From Pseudomonadales bacterium (GTDB lineage Bacteria > Pseudomonadota > Gammaproteobacteria > Pseudomonadales > UBA5518): a stretch of DNA of 64,000 nt. Every line of letters begins with the position of its first letter. The stretch's first letter is position 1. Made by a program: the position numbers and the translations under genes. This document shows positions 54,498 through 63,684 of the stretch, one piece after another. Below the pieces are notes generated by a model that was not told where the DNA came from, did no database searches, and worked only from the letters and a program-made list of their open reading frames with translations. The stretch lies in contig JACKOP010000003.1 of assembly GCA_024234165.1 (NCBI GenBank), positions 248,001 through 312,000 on the forward strand. The letters run 5' to 3'.

Positions 54498-54789
54498 GAC
54501 CGCTGTCATTGCCGTGCGAATATCCATTTCGGCCGTAGGCTCGAGTGCCGCATCCCGGCGGCACACGCCCCCTGGCGCATTACCCCCGGCACGGACCGCT
54601 GTCATCGCCGTGCGAATATCCATTTCGGCCGTAGGCTCGAGTGCCGCATCCCGGCGGCACACGCTCCCTGACGCATTGGCCCCGACACGGACCGCTGTCA
54701 TCGCCGTGCGAATATCCATTTCGGCCGCAGGCTCGAGTGCCGCATCCCGGCGGCGCACGCCTCCGCTGCGAAGGCGTTGTCACGCGCCT
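54442..54789 (+). repeat. 96-bp tandem array grown from copy H
   Basis: GGCTCGAG recurs at 54442, 54538, 54634 and 54730, an exact 96-base period. Each unit holds the large core hairpin, a CGCATT-type arm and a new 40-base linker (GGACCGCTGTCAT to CATTTCGGCCG). The last unit ends with an arm of the common type (GCGAAGGCGTTGTCACGCGCC) that matches copy C, not H. The array fills the gap between mprF and acvB; the period keeps the minus-strand frame open (32 residues per unit). Confidence 0.88.
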
Positions 54790-57369
54790 TCACTTGGCGA
54801 ACACCCCGCGCGTGCCGCCTGCGATCAGCGTCGTGATATGCAGCAGTGCGGCCGGCAGGTCCAGCGTGGACGGCAGCGCGATGTAGCGCGGCGACCACTC
54901 CGGATCGAACTTGTCCTTGAACGCACGCAGCCCCTGGAAGTTGTAGAACTCGTTGCCGTAGGTGAACACCGAGCGCCCCAGCTTGTGCCACATCGGTGCG
55001 AGCGGGTGCGCTTCGAAGCCCGACAGCGGTGCCATGCCGAGGTTGAAATGGTGGTAACCCTGCTCCTTCGCCCACAGCATCAGGCTGACCAGCAACAGGT
55101 CCATCGCCATCGGCGGTGCGTCGTTGGCGTAGCGCATCAGGTCGATCGATATCTCCTCGCGTGCCTGTGGCCGCCACAGGTTCGCGAAGGCCGCGATCTC
55201 CTCGCCGCGCGCGAGCACCGCGATGTCGGTGCGCGCCAGGTAATCGGCGGCGAAGAAACCGAGCGAAATGCCTTTTTCACGCGTGTTCTTCGCCTGCAGC
55301 CACTGGTCGGAGATCGTGCGCAGGCGGTCCATGTGCGCCGGAACCTCGGTCGCCGCCAGCACGCGCAGTTCCCAGCCTTCGCGCCGCCCGCGATTCACGC
55401 AGTGGCGCAGCGCCGAGCGTGCCGAGCCGCCGAGCGAGAAGTTCCGGAGATCGACCAGCGCCTCCTCGCCGAGTTTCAGCGGCGTCAGCCCGAGGTCGAG
55501 GTAGAGCGGCAGCAGGTCCGGGCGCACGCGGTAGAACACCGGCTTCGCCGCGTAGCGGTCGGCAGCCTCGCGGAACTGCCACACGATCTCGTCCTGCACC
55601 TGCGGTGAACCGCAGGGATCGCCGATCGCGATCCAGTAGCCGGGAGTGCTCACGTACGCGATGAAGCCGGTGCGTTCGGCGTGCCAGCACAGGTTCTTGT
55701 CACCGGTGAGTGCGAGGAACTGGTTGCTGTCGGGGCTCAGGCTCACCAGCGCCGCTGCCTGTGCAAGCTCGGTGGCGTCCGGCATGTGCGGGCGGTGTTT
55801 GCTGCGGCGAAGCATGAAGTGCACCAGCAGCGCGCCGGCGCACAGGAACACGGCCAGCGTCATGCGCAGGAAACGCTGTGCGTCGCCGAGCAGATCGAAG
55901 CTGAACCACAGCGCATGGCTGTACTCGACGTTGCGGTACGACAGGAAACCGATCCACGTCGCGATGCCGAGCACCGCGGCGATGCCGATCGTCCAGTGCA
56001 GCGACACCCCGGCCTGGTCGATGCGCGAAAGCCGGTAGAACACGCTGCGCGCCGGCGCCAGCAGCGCGAACATCAGGCCGAGCACGATGGCTTCCTCGTA
56101 GTCGACGCCCTTCAGCAGCGAAGCGACGGCCCCGATCGCCAGCAGCTGCAGCGTCAGGTAGTACGCCGAGCGCAGCTTCAGCCGCACCCCGCGCGCCAGC
56201 ACCAGCAGCAGCAGGCCGGCGAGGCTGCCGATCAGGTGCGATGCCTGGATCAGCGTGATCGGCACCACGTCGCCCAGCCACTCGAGGCGTTCGGCCTCGC
56301 CCGGCAGCGTGCCCGAGAGCAGCAGCATCGCGCCGCTCGCGAGCAGCAGCATCGAGTACAGGTGCGGCAGCGCCTGGCGCAGCGCCTGCCACGGCAGCAC
56401 GAGGCTGCGCGGCCAGCGGCCGCTGCTGCGCAGCTCGAACACGAGCAGCAGCGCGCTGGCGACCGCGAGCGGCAGCAGGTAGTAGATCGCGCGGTAGACG
56501 ATCAGCGCCGCGAGCATCTCGCCCGAGGCGTGCTCGCCGGTCAGCAGGAACACGAAGATGCCCTCGAACACGCCGAGGCCACCCGGCGACTGGCTGAACA
56601 GCCCCGCGAGCTGCGCGACCAGGTAGGCGTTCAGGAACAGCGCGAACGGAATGTCGGCGTGCTGGCTGAGCAGTACGTAGAGCACCGTGGAGGCGAGCAG
56701 CAGATCGGCGGCGCCCACCAGTGACTGCAGCAGCGTGATGCCCGGACCCGGCAGCGTGATCGTGTGTTCGCGCCAGCGCAGACTGCGTCTCCCGCTGAGG
56801 ACCAGTACCCAGTAGCCCGCGAGCAGCGCGATGCCGAGCCAGCTCATGAACGCAAGCGAGTTCCCGGCGAGTTCGCTCTTCGCGAACAGCTCCGGAGGTG
56901 CGAAGCCGAAACTCAGCGCGAGCAGCGTGCCACAGGCAAGGAAGTAGGTGATCGTGCTGAGCACCACGACCTGTGCGATCTCGAGCCCGCTGAGTCCCCA
57001 GCCCGAATAGAAGCGGTAGCGCAGCGCCCCGCCCGAGAGCAGCGCGTGCCCGGCGCTGTTGCTGACCGCAAAGCCGGTGAAGCCGGCCAGCAGCACCTGC
57101 GGCAGCGCCAGCTTGCGCCCCACGTGGCGCAGTGCGATCCAGTCGTAGCCGGCGAGCATCAGGTAGCCGGCTGCAGTGAGCAGTACGGCGCCGCTCAGTG
57201 TCGTTGCGGGAAAGTCGAAGACGAGTTGGGCGAGATCGCGTGCCGTGTAATCGCCGAGCGCGCGGTGCGTGAGCCACAGCGCGAACGCGATCGCGACCAC
57301 CGGCAGCAACCGCGCCAGCCGGTGCGCCAGCACGATCGCAGCGGAACCACGTGTCGCAAGCTCTGGCAT
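54790..57369 (-). CDS. mprF: Bifunctional phosphatidylglycerol lysyltransferase/flippase (MprF/LpiA)
   Basis: MprF transfers lysine (or another amino acid) from tRNA to phosphatidylglycerol and flips the product, lowering membrane negative charge. The 859-residue protein has about 14 hydrophobic segments (YD37-like flippase region with GFAVSNSAGHALLSGGALRYRFYS) and a C-terminal DUF2156/GNAT-like synthase domain (SPDSNQFLALTGDKNLCWH, GDPCGSP, FNLGMAPLSGF). In alphaproteobacteria the orthologue LpiA is encoded with AcvB, as here. The start is 10 bases after prsT. Confidence 0.92.
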   Translation of the reverse strand: MPELATRGSAAIVLAHRLARLLPVVAIAFALWLTHRALGDYTARDLAQLVFDFPATTLSGAVLLTAAGYLMLAGYDWIALRHVGRKLALPQVLLAGFTGFAVSNSAGHALLSGGALRYRFYSGWGLSGLEIAQVVVLSTITYFLACGTLLALSFGFAPPELFAKSELAGNSLAFMSWLGIALLAGYWVLVLSGRRSLRWREHTITLPGPGITLLQSLVGAADLLLASTVLYVLLSQHADIPFALFLNAYLVAQLAGLFSQSPGGLGVFEGIFVFLLTGEHASGEMLAALIVYRAIYYLLPLAVASALLLVFELRSSGRWPRSLVLPWQALRQALPHLYSMLLLASGAMLLLSGTLPGEAERLEWLGDVVPITLIQASHLIGSLAGLLLLVLARGVRLKLRSAYYLTLQLLAIGAVASLLKGVDYEEAIVLGLMFALLAPARSVFYRLSRIDQAGVSLHWTIGIAAVLGIATWIGFLSYRNVEYSHALWFSFDLLGDAQRFLRMTLAVFLCAGALLVHFMLRRSKHRPHMPDATELAQAAALVSLSPDSNQFLALTGDKNLCWHAERTGFIAYVSTPGYWIAIGDPCGSPQVQDEIVWQFREAADRYAAKPVFYRVRPDLLPLYLDLGLTPLKLGEEALVDLRNFSLGGSARSALRHCVNRGRREGWELRVLAATEVPAHMDRLRTISDQWLQAKNTREKGISLGFFAADYLARTDIAVLARGEEIAAFANLWRPQAREEISIDLMRYANDAPPMAMDLLLVSLMLWAKEQGYHHFNLGMAPLSGFEAHPLAPMWHKLGRSVFTYGNEFYNFQGLRAFKDKFDPEWSPRYIALPSTLDLPAALLHITTLIAGGTRGVFAK

Positions 57370-57379
57370 ACCTGCGCCG

Positions 57380-60184
57380 TCAGTCCTTCTTCAGTGAGGC
57401 AAGCAGCGCTTCGGCCTCGGCCTTTTCGGCGAAGTCGCCCTTGCCGCCGAGCAGCGATTTCAGGATCAGGACCGCCCCGTCGGTGTCGTCCAGCGCAAGG
57501 CGGATCTGCGCGGCGTGGAAGCGCATTCCGGGGTTGTTCGGCTCGAGCTTCAGCGCCCGTTCGATCTGCGTCTGTGCCTTCTGGTTGTCGCCGTTCTCGA
57601 GCAGCACCATCGCGAACGTGTCGATCAGCGCGGCGGTGTCCGGTGCGATCCGGTTGGCGCGTTCCGCGTACGCCAGCGCCTGCTTCGGTTTGCTCTTGCG
57701 CAGGCTCCAGGCCAGGTTGTTCAGCGCGATCACGTGACGCTCGTCTGCCTTCACGACCGCCTCGTACTGCGCGATCGCCCGCGCGTCCTGCCTGTCCGCC
57801 GCGTACAGGTCCGCGAGTGCCATCTGCATCTGCAGGTCCTGCGGGTGCTCGCCGATCCACTTCTCGAACAGCTTCAGCGCGCCGGGCATGTCGCCACCGC
57901 GCAGCTTCTCGCGCGCGAGGTTCTGCAGCGTGGTCGGTGAAGGCTCCTTCGTGTAGGCCTGCTCCAGCTTCGCAAGCGCCTCTTTGCGGTTGCCCTGCAG
58001 CAGCGCCGCCGAGGCCTCCAGCGACAGCACCTCGGCGCTGTCGGGCTCCAGCGTCTGCAGCGCCTTCAGTTGCAGTTCGAATCCTTCGCGGTCCTGCGTT
58101 GCCAGCAGTCCGTGCGCCAGCGCCACGCGCGCCGGCACGTGCTTCGGTTCGAGCGCGATGGTCTTCTGCAGCCCGCTCAGCATCGCCCTGGTGTCACCGA
58201 GTGCGGCCTGCGCCATCGCGAGCTGGTAGTGGTTCTGCGCCACTTCGGGCTGCAACTGCACCATGCGTTCGAGCAGCGGTCTGGCGGCCGCGAAGTCGCT
58301 CTGCGACAGATACAGCATCGCCAGCAGCGCGGTGACCGCCGGCTGCTTCTTCTGTGTCTCGTCGAGCGCGTTCAGTACCGCCAGCGCCTGCTGGCCTTCG
58401 CCGCGGTTCAGGTAGTGGCGCGCCAGCATCAGCCGCGGTTCCGGATTGTCCGGGTGCGCTGCCATGCTGTCCTGCAGCCGCTTGACCATCGCCTCGGCGT
58501 GCCCCTCGTTGAAGTCGAGCGCTGCCAGTTGCATCTGCACCCGCAGGTTGTCGGGATGCTTCGCCAGCACCTGCTCGTAATAGCGGCGGGCACCTGCCAG
58601 GTCCCGGTCCTGCAGTGCCAGTGCGGCCAGGCTCTGGTTCGCCGCCGGGTCGCCGGAGTCGAGCTTCAGCGCGTCGAGGAACGCCTGCTTCGCCTCCGCC
58701 TGCCGGTCGGTCGCGAGGTAGATGCGCCCGAGCAGGCTGAGCGGTGTGGCGGACTCGGGCTGGCGCTGCTGGAAGGCCCTGGCCGCAGCGAGGGCCTCGT
58801 CGAACTCGCCCTTGCGCGCGTGCGCCAGCACCAGCATCAGGTCTGCCTGCTGGTATTTGGGGTCGAGTTCCAGCGCCTTGCGCAAGTGCTCGAGCCCCAC
58901 CTCGCCCTGGCCACTGGCGAACAGACCGGCCGCGAGGCGTGTCTGCGCCTCGGCCGAGTCGGGATCGAGTGCAGCGATCTTCGTCAGCGTATCGAGCCCT
59001 TCGTCGGTCCTGTTCTGCGCGAGCAGCGCGCCGGCCAGCAGGTTCAGCGCGGCCAGATCCTCGGGGTTCGCGGCCACGACCGGACGCACCAGGCGTTCGG
59101 CGCGTACGAAATCGCCACGCTGCATCGCGATGCTGGCGGCCAGCTTGTGCCCTGACGGGTGATCGGGGGCGAGCCGTCCGAACTCCGTAATATAGGTGTC
59201 GGCCTGCTCCGGGTTGCCCAGTTGGGCCTGGATCCCTGCCAGGTAGAACAGCGCCAGCGGGTACTGGTTGCCGCCGCGCAGCGTCAGCTCGAACGCGGTG
59301 CGTGCCGCCTCGAGTTCGTTCTTCTGCATGTGCAGCAGGCCTTCGGCGTAGTTCACGCCCAGAGGCACCTCGGTCCTTTCGTCCGCACGCTTTGCGTACT
59401 TGCGCCGCAGCACCTCGATGTCCTCTGCCGCTGCGTCGGCCTTCTGCAGCTGGATGCGTGCCAGCGCGCGGTTCAGGCGGTCGGTATAGCTGTTCGGCGC
59501 GAACTCGAGCGCCTTCGTGTAGGCTTCCTCGGCGCGCTCCGGATGACGCTCGCTCTGCTCCAGATCGCCGAGCAGCGTCCACGCCAGTGCGTAGTCGGGT
59601 TCGTCGGCGAGCAGGGCCTCCAGGTCGCGGCGACCCGCTTCCATCTGTGAGTTGAAGAGCAGCAGCCGGGCGTGCGCCAGGCGTACGTACGAGGCCTTCG
59701 GGTCGGCGTCGAGCGCCTGCTCGAGGCGCTTGCCGCCTTCCTCGAGCTTGCCGTTCGCGAGCAGCGACTGCCCCTGCGCCGCCAGCACCCTTGCCCGCGT
59801 GGGTGCGTCCAGCCCGGTGCTGGGCAGCGCCATCAGCTCGTCGTGCATGCCGAGTGGCAGCAGCGCCTGCACCAGCAGCGGCAGCACCTCGGTGTCGGGC
59901 ATCCCGAGCTCGCGTGCCTTCGTGAGTTCCTTGGCGGCGCTCTCCAGGTCGCCGGATTCCATGTAGACCTTGCCGAGCAGCCAGCGCGCACGCGGGTTGC
60001 CGGTATCGGCCACCACCGCACTCTTCAGCTCGATCGTCGCGGCGTGGTAGTCGCGTTTGGCCAGGTAGTCCTCGCCGCGCGCCATCAGTTCGGTCGGCGA
60101 CGCCTGCTTGCCGCAGGCCGCAAGCAGCACACAGGCGGCCGCGATGCTGGCGTAGAGGGGCGCGCGTCCGGATCCCTTGTTCAT
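57380..60184 (-). CDS. TPR-repeat lipoprotein, PrsT-like (PEP-CTERM system type)
   Basis: The 934-residue protein has a lipoprotein signal (LLAAC, Cys24) and then about 20 tetratricopeptide repeats through to the C-terminus. Its opening KQASPTELMARGEDYLAKRDYHAATIELKSAV and length match the PrsT family linked to PEP-CTERM/exosortase exopolysaccharide systems. No exosortase or PEP-CTERM protein is in the window. It lies between the DUF1302 gene (49 bases upstream) and mprF, and is probably in the same operon. Confidence 0.85.
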   Translation of the reverse strand: MNKGSGRAPLYASIAAACVLLAACGKQASPTELMARGEDYLAKRDYHAATIELKSAVVADTGNPRARWLLGKVYMESGDLESAAKELTKARELGMPDTEVLPLLVQALLPLGMHDELMALPSTGLDAPTRARVLAAQGQSLLANGKLEEGGKRLEQALDADPKASYVRLAHARLLLFNSQMEAGRRDLEALLADEPDYALAWTLLGDLEQSERHPERAEEAYTKALEFAPNSYTDRLNRALARIQLQKADAAAEDIEVLRRKYAKRADERTEVPLGVNYAEGLLHMQKNELEAARTAFELTLRGGNQYPLALFYLAGIQAQLGNPEQADTYITEFGRLAPDHPSGHKLAASIAMQRGDFVRAERLVRPVVAANPEDLAALNLLAGALLAQNRTDEGLDTLTKIAALDPDSAEAQTRLAAGLFASGQGEVGLEHLRKALELDPKYQQADLMLVLAHARKGEFDEALAAARAFQQRQPESATPLSLLGRIYLATDRQAEAKQAFLDALKLDSGDPAANQSLAALALQDRDLAGARRYYEQVLAKHPDNLRVQMQLAALDFNEGHAEAMVKRLQDSMAAHPDNPEPRLMLARHYLNRGEGQQALAVLNALDETQKKQPAVTALLAMLYLSQSDFAAARPLLERMVQLQPEVAQNHYQLAMAQAALGDTRAMLSGLQKTIALEPKHVPARVALAHGLLATQDREGFELQLKALQTLEPDSAEVLSLEASAALLQGNRKEALAKLEQAYTKEPSPTTLQNLAREKLRGGDMPGALKLFEKWIGEHPQDLQMQMALADLYAADRQDARAIAQYEAVVKADERHVIALNNLAWSLRKSKPKQALAYAERANRIAPDTAALIDTFAMVLLENGDNQKAQTQIERALKLEPNNPGMRFHAAQIRLALDDTDGAVLILKSLLGGKGDFAEKAEAEALLASLKKD

Positions 60185-60233
60185 GTGGTGTTTCCTGTGC
60201 AGTGAAAGGGGCTGCGCTGCGGTGCCGGCGTGC

Positions 60234-61697
60234 TCAGAACGTCAGGCGCAGCTCAGTGTACACACGGTCACGGGTGTCGTAGTTGCCGAACATCCCGCCC
60301 GGGTCGCCGTCGAACACGTCCACGCCGAGCGCCAGGTTCCAGTTGCCGCCCGAAAGCCATTTCAGTTTCGCGCGCAGCAGCGAGTCGCTGTGATCCACGC
60401 TGGTGATCCACAGCAGTTCGGGTTCCCAGTGGTTGCCGAAGCGCCGCGAGAGCAGCAGGCTGAGTCCGCTCTGCAGGTCGTCGTCGACCATCGTGCGCTC
60501 GTGGTCGGGGAACCAGCGCTGGAAGGCCTGCAGGTTGAAGCGCCCCTCGTTGGCAAGCGCCCACTCCAGCCCCACCACGTAATCGAGCAGATCCGTGCGC
60601 AGCAGCCCGTCGGTGTCGGCGGGGTCGTCGACGCCGACCGGCTTGTTGCGGGTGTAGATCGCCTCGGCCTTCAGCACGAAACTGCCGAAGTCCTTCGCCA
60701 GCGTGGCGCCGGTCTGCGCGATGCGCTCGTGCACCTCGCGCAGCGTGAGGAACGGTTCGGGGGCGACGTCGAGCGTGCGCGCGAACGCCGGCATCGCGTC
60801 GCGGCTGTTGTAGTGGAACGCCGACAGGTCCCAGCCGTCGAGCAGGTACGTGAATCGCACGCCGTAGGCGCCGTCGTCGAGCGCGTGCGGGCGGTCCCGC
60901 CGGTAGCGGAAGTTCTGCGCCGGCACGAAGTCGGGCAGCTCGACGTCGAAGAACTCCGCGCCGGGCTCGCCGACCTCGTTGTACGTCATGTACGGGATCC
61001 ACACGAATTCGGCGTGCAGCTCGTCCTGGAAGTATTCGGCACGCACGGCCCACTGCGGGATGCGCAGGATGTCGAACTCCTGCAGCACCAGCTCGCGCAT
61101 GTCCTTCGCCGAAACCACGTCGGCAAAGAACAGCCCCACCATTTCGCCCCAGATGATGTGCTGGCGGCCGATGCGGAAATCGAGGTCACCGCGCGAGATA
61201 TCGATATAGGTCTCGCGTACCGAGGCCTCGAACTGCTGGTCGTCCTCGACCTTGTGCGGATAGTAGTCCTCGAAGTCGAACACCGGGTCCCACACCGCAC
61301 GGCCCGATACCTTCCAGTTCATGCCGTTCAGGCTGCCGTCGAGCGAGAGTTCCAGCGTGTTGCGCGCGAGCGACCAGTGCTTCGGCCGGGCGTAGGTGTA
61401 CGCGAGCTTGTTCTCGAAGAAACCGCCGAAATGCGTGGCTGCCGGCTCGGCGCGCTGCGCCGGCGTGGCCGGCTCCTTTGCAGCCGTTGCCTCGTCCGGC
61501 TTGTCCGCTGCGTCCGCCTCGTCCGTGAACAGTTCGTCCATCGACTCCGGCTCGGGTTCCTCGAACAGCGAATCGAGGGAGTCGGCCGCGTGCACGCCAA
61601 CACCCGTGCTGCCGAGCCAGATTGCGGCAGCCAGTGCGCCGATGCGTGACCGGCGTGACGAGGCGCTGCGCGCGTGGTGCAACGCGGCGGCCTGCAT
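60234..61697 (-). CDS. DUF1302-type outer-membrane beta-barrel protein
   Basis: The 487-residue product has a signal peptide (IGALAAAIWLGSTGVGVHAAD), an acidic linker (residues about 50-90) and a beta-barrel region ending in the aromatic outer-membrane signature (YTELRLTF). FRIGRQHIIWGEM is the typical DUF1302 stretch. AGGA sits 6 bases before the ATG, which is one base after the ABC gene stop. Such proteins often sit with lipoprotein-sorting and ABC or RND genes of unknown cargo. Confidence 0.85.
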   Translation of the reverse strand: MQAAALHHARSASSRRSRIGALAAAIWLGSTGVGVHAADSLDSLFEEPEPESMDELFTDEADAADKPDEATAAKEPATPAQRAEPAATHFGGFFENKLAYTYARPKHWSLARNTLELSLDGSLNGMNWKVSGRAVWDPVFDFEDYYPHKVEDDQQFEASVRETYIDISRGDLDFRIGRQHIIWGEMVGLFFADVVSAKDMRELVLQEFDILRIPQWAVRAEYFQDELHAEFVWIPYMTYNEVGEPGAEFFDVELPDFVPAQNFRYRRDRPHALDDGAYGVRFTYLLDGWDLSAFHYNSRDAMPAFARTLDVAPEPFLTLREVHERIAQTGATLAKDFGSFVLKAEAIYTRNKPVGVDDPADTDGLLRTDLLDYVVGLEWALANEGRFNLQAFQRWFPDHERTMVDDDLQSGLSLLLSRRFGNHWEPELLWITSVDHSDSLLRAKLKWLSGGNWNLALGVDVFDGDPGGMFGNYDTRDRVYTELRLTF

Positions 61698-61698
61698 T

Positions 61699-63252
61699 TC
61701 AGATCCTGTGGCGTTCACCGACCACCTCCCCGTCGCTCAGTACGATCACCCGGTCGGCCATGCCCATGACCTTGGCGTCGTGTGTGGAAAAAATGAAGGT
61801 CGCACCTTCCTGCTGGTTGATCGATTTCATCAGGTTCAGGATCCCTTCGCCGGTCTTGTGGTCGAGGTTCGCGGTCGGCTCGTCGGCAAGCACGATCGAA
61901 GGGCGCGCCGCCAGCGCGCGCGCGATCGCCACCCGCTGGCGCTGGCCGCCGCTGAGTTCGTTCGGCCGATGGTGCATGTGGCGTTCGAGTCCGACCAGCC
62001 CGAGGTAGTGCGCGACGCGCTCGCGGCGCTCGCTGCGGTTGACGCTGCGGTTCTGCAGCAGCGGGTACTCGACGTTCTCCCACGCCGAGAGCACCGGCAG
62101 CAGGTTGAAGGTCTGGAAGATGAAGCCGATCGTGCGTGCGCGCAGGTCGGCGAGTTCGTCGGGCGTGCGGTCGGAGACCTCCGCGCCGCCTATATGCACG
62201 CTGCCGCGCGTCGGCGTGTCGATGCAGCCGATCAGGTTCAGCAGCGTCGACTTGCCGCTGCCCGAAGGCCCGGCGAGCGCCATGAACTCGCCCTGCCCGA
62301 TGCGCACCGCCACGTCGCGCAGCGCCACCACCACCTGGCTGCCGAGCACGTATTCCTTCCACGCGCCTTCCACGCGCACCACCTCGGGGCGATCCGCCGC
62401 CATGCGGCTTCCCGGTGCTGCGGCGACGCCGGACTCGAAACCGGTCACCACGGGCGTGGGCGCTGCGGCGGGTTCGGTGGCGACGGGTGAATCGACGAAT
62501 ACCTGCACCTGCATGCAGGGTTCGTCCTCGTAGAGGGTGCGCGAGATCCTCAGCCTGGCAGAGAAGCGGCTGCCGTCGCTGCGCTTCAGTTCGAGTGCGG
62601 TCGCGGTGCTGTCCAGCGATTCGTTGCGATAGCTGTGCAACAACTGGCGAAAGCGCGGCTGGTGCTCCGGCACCACCAGGTCGAGCTGTGTCACGCTCTG
62701 CAGATCGATCGGATCATTGAAGCCGAACAGGCGCGCGTAGGCGTGGTTGCAGTGCAGGTGCATGCCGTCGGTGGCGTAGGCCAGTGCCTCGGAGCTGGTC
62801 TCGAGCAGCAGCTCGCAGCGCCGCTCCAGTTCCTGGTGGCGTGGGCGCAGGCTCTCCAGCGCGCGGCGGTCGCGCAGCGCCCCGACCTCGCGCTGCACCG
62901 CGTGAAACAGCCGTTTTCCCTGGTCGCGGCGCAGCACGGCGACTGCACCGTCGGCGAGCAGCGCATCGACCTGGGCGGCGTCGAGCCGGGTGGTACAGAA
63001 CAGGACGGGCATGCCGGCTTCGCCCGCCGCCGTCAGCACATTCGCTGCAGTCAGTTCCGCTTCGCCGTCGGTCGCGACCAGCACCTCCCAGGTGGGGTCG
63101 GCCAGCCGTTCGCGCAGCTCGGCAAGCGTGCCGACCTCGCGGGTACGGATGGCGGCGCCGTCCGCGTGCGCGCGCAGCAGGTTGCTGAAGTAGTCGGCGT
63201 CCGATCTCGAGGCGCAACTGAGCAGCACGTGGTAGCTGTCTTTACTGCTCAT
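61699..63252 (-). CDS. Receiver-like/PAS domain fused to a LolD/MacB-type ABC ATPase
   Basis: The 517-residue chain has three parts. Residues 1-125 are a receiver-like domain without the phospho-acceptor Asp pattern. Residues about 130-245 are a PAS domain (ETSSEALAYATDGMHLHCNHAYARLFGF) like that of FimX-type c-di-GMP proteins. Residues about 280-517 are an ABC ATPase with Walker A AGPSGSGKST, signature LSGGQRQR and Walker B IVLADEPTANLD, closest to LolD/MacB/FtsE-type exporters. No permease is in the window. The start at 63252 lacks a strong ribosome site. It is divergent from a LolA-like gene. Confidence 0.9.
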   Translation of the reverse strand: MSSKDSYHVLLSCASRSDADYFSNLLRAHADGAAIRTREVGTLAELRERLADPTWEVLVATDGEAELTAANVLTAAGEAGMPVLFCTTRLDAAQVDALLADGAVAVLRRDQGKRLFHAVQREVGALRDRRALESLRPRHQELERRCELLLETSSEALAYATDGMHLHCNHAYARLFGFNDPIDLQSVTQLDLVVPEHQPRFRQLLHSYRNESLDSTATALELKRSDGSRFSARLRISRTLYEDEPCMQVQVFVDSPVATEPAAAPTPVVTGFESGVAAAPGSRMAADRPEVVRVEGAWKEYVLGSQVVVALRDVAVRIGQGEFMALAGPSGSGKSTLLNLIGCIDTPTRGSVHIGGAEVSDRTPDELADLRARTIGFIFQTFNLLPVLSAWENVEYPLLQNRSVNRSERRERVAHYLGLVGLERHMHHRPNELSGGQRQRVAIARALAARPSIVLADEPTANLDHKTGEGILNLMKSINQQEGATFIFSTHDAKVMGMADRVIVLSDGEVVGERHRI

Positions 63253-63485
63253 CGTCGTGTTTCGTGTCCCGTCCGGCGGCTGCGCCCGTTGCGATCCCGA
63301 ATCACCGGGCTGGCAGCGCCGCGGCAACGGGAAGTAAGCGCAGACAGTATAGGCGATACGCCCGTGCGCCCGCGGTCACGGAAAAGCCGTGGGGCTTCGG
63401 CTACACTGCCCCGGTCAGCCCCGTTTGGCGCCCGCAAGATGCCGACCGATCCCAGCCTCCGTTCTGCCACCCTCCGTCGTGCTCG
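63253..63485. other. Intergenic region upstream of the ABC fusion gene
   Basis: This 233-base gap lies before repeat copy I. TATACT on the minus strand (63346-63351) could be a -10 for the ABC gene about 95 bases away, with a poor -35. No reading frame looks real. Confidence 0.4.
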
Positions 63486-63664
63486 TGAAGAGGCTGTCGC
63501 AATGGCCTGTCGGTCATCGATGCAGGTCGCGCGCGACGATGCCTTCACCCCGGTGGGACGCCGTGAATGCATCCCTGCAGGCTCGAGTGCCGCATCCCTG
63601 CGGCACACGCCCCCCGATGCGAAGGCACCGCCGCACGCTTCGCGGCGTTTTGCGACACCTTCTG
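63486..63664 (+). repeat. Nested-hairpin element, copy I (complete)
   Basis: The left end TGAAGAGGCTGTCGCAA and the right end GCGTTTTGCGACACCTTC are inverted. The core is intact with TGCA-TCCC-TGCA and GTGCCGCA-TCCC-TGCGGCAC. The inner arms CGACGATGCCTTCACC and GATGCGAAGGCACCGCCGC pair in part. It ends about 20 bases before the likely start of the LolA-like gene. Confidence 0.87.
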
Positions 63665-63684
63665 AAGCAGGGCCTGCTGCCGGA

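Noticed and set aside
54435..54758. AcvB starting upstream inside the 96-bp array
   Set aside because: The extension is the array translated; a signal peptide much further downstream argues for a start at 54434 or 54308. Kept only as a finding.
54442..54789. Possible CRISPR array (regular 96-base spacing)
   Set aside because: The whole unit repeats with no variable spacers, there are no cas genes, and the unit derives from the nested-hairpin element.
57940..58090. tRNA-like GTTCGAATCC sequence within the prsT gene
   Set aside because: There is no acceptor stem or anticodon arm around it, and it lies in a clear TPR coding region.
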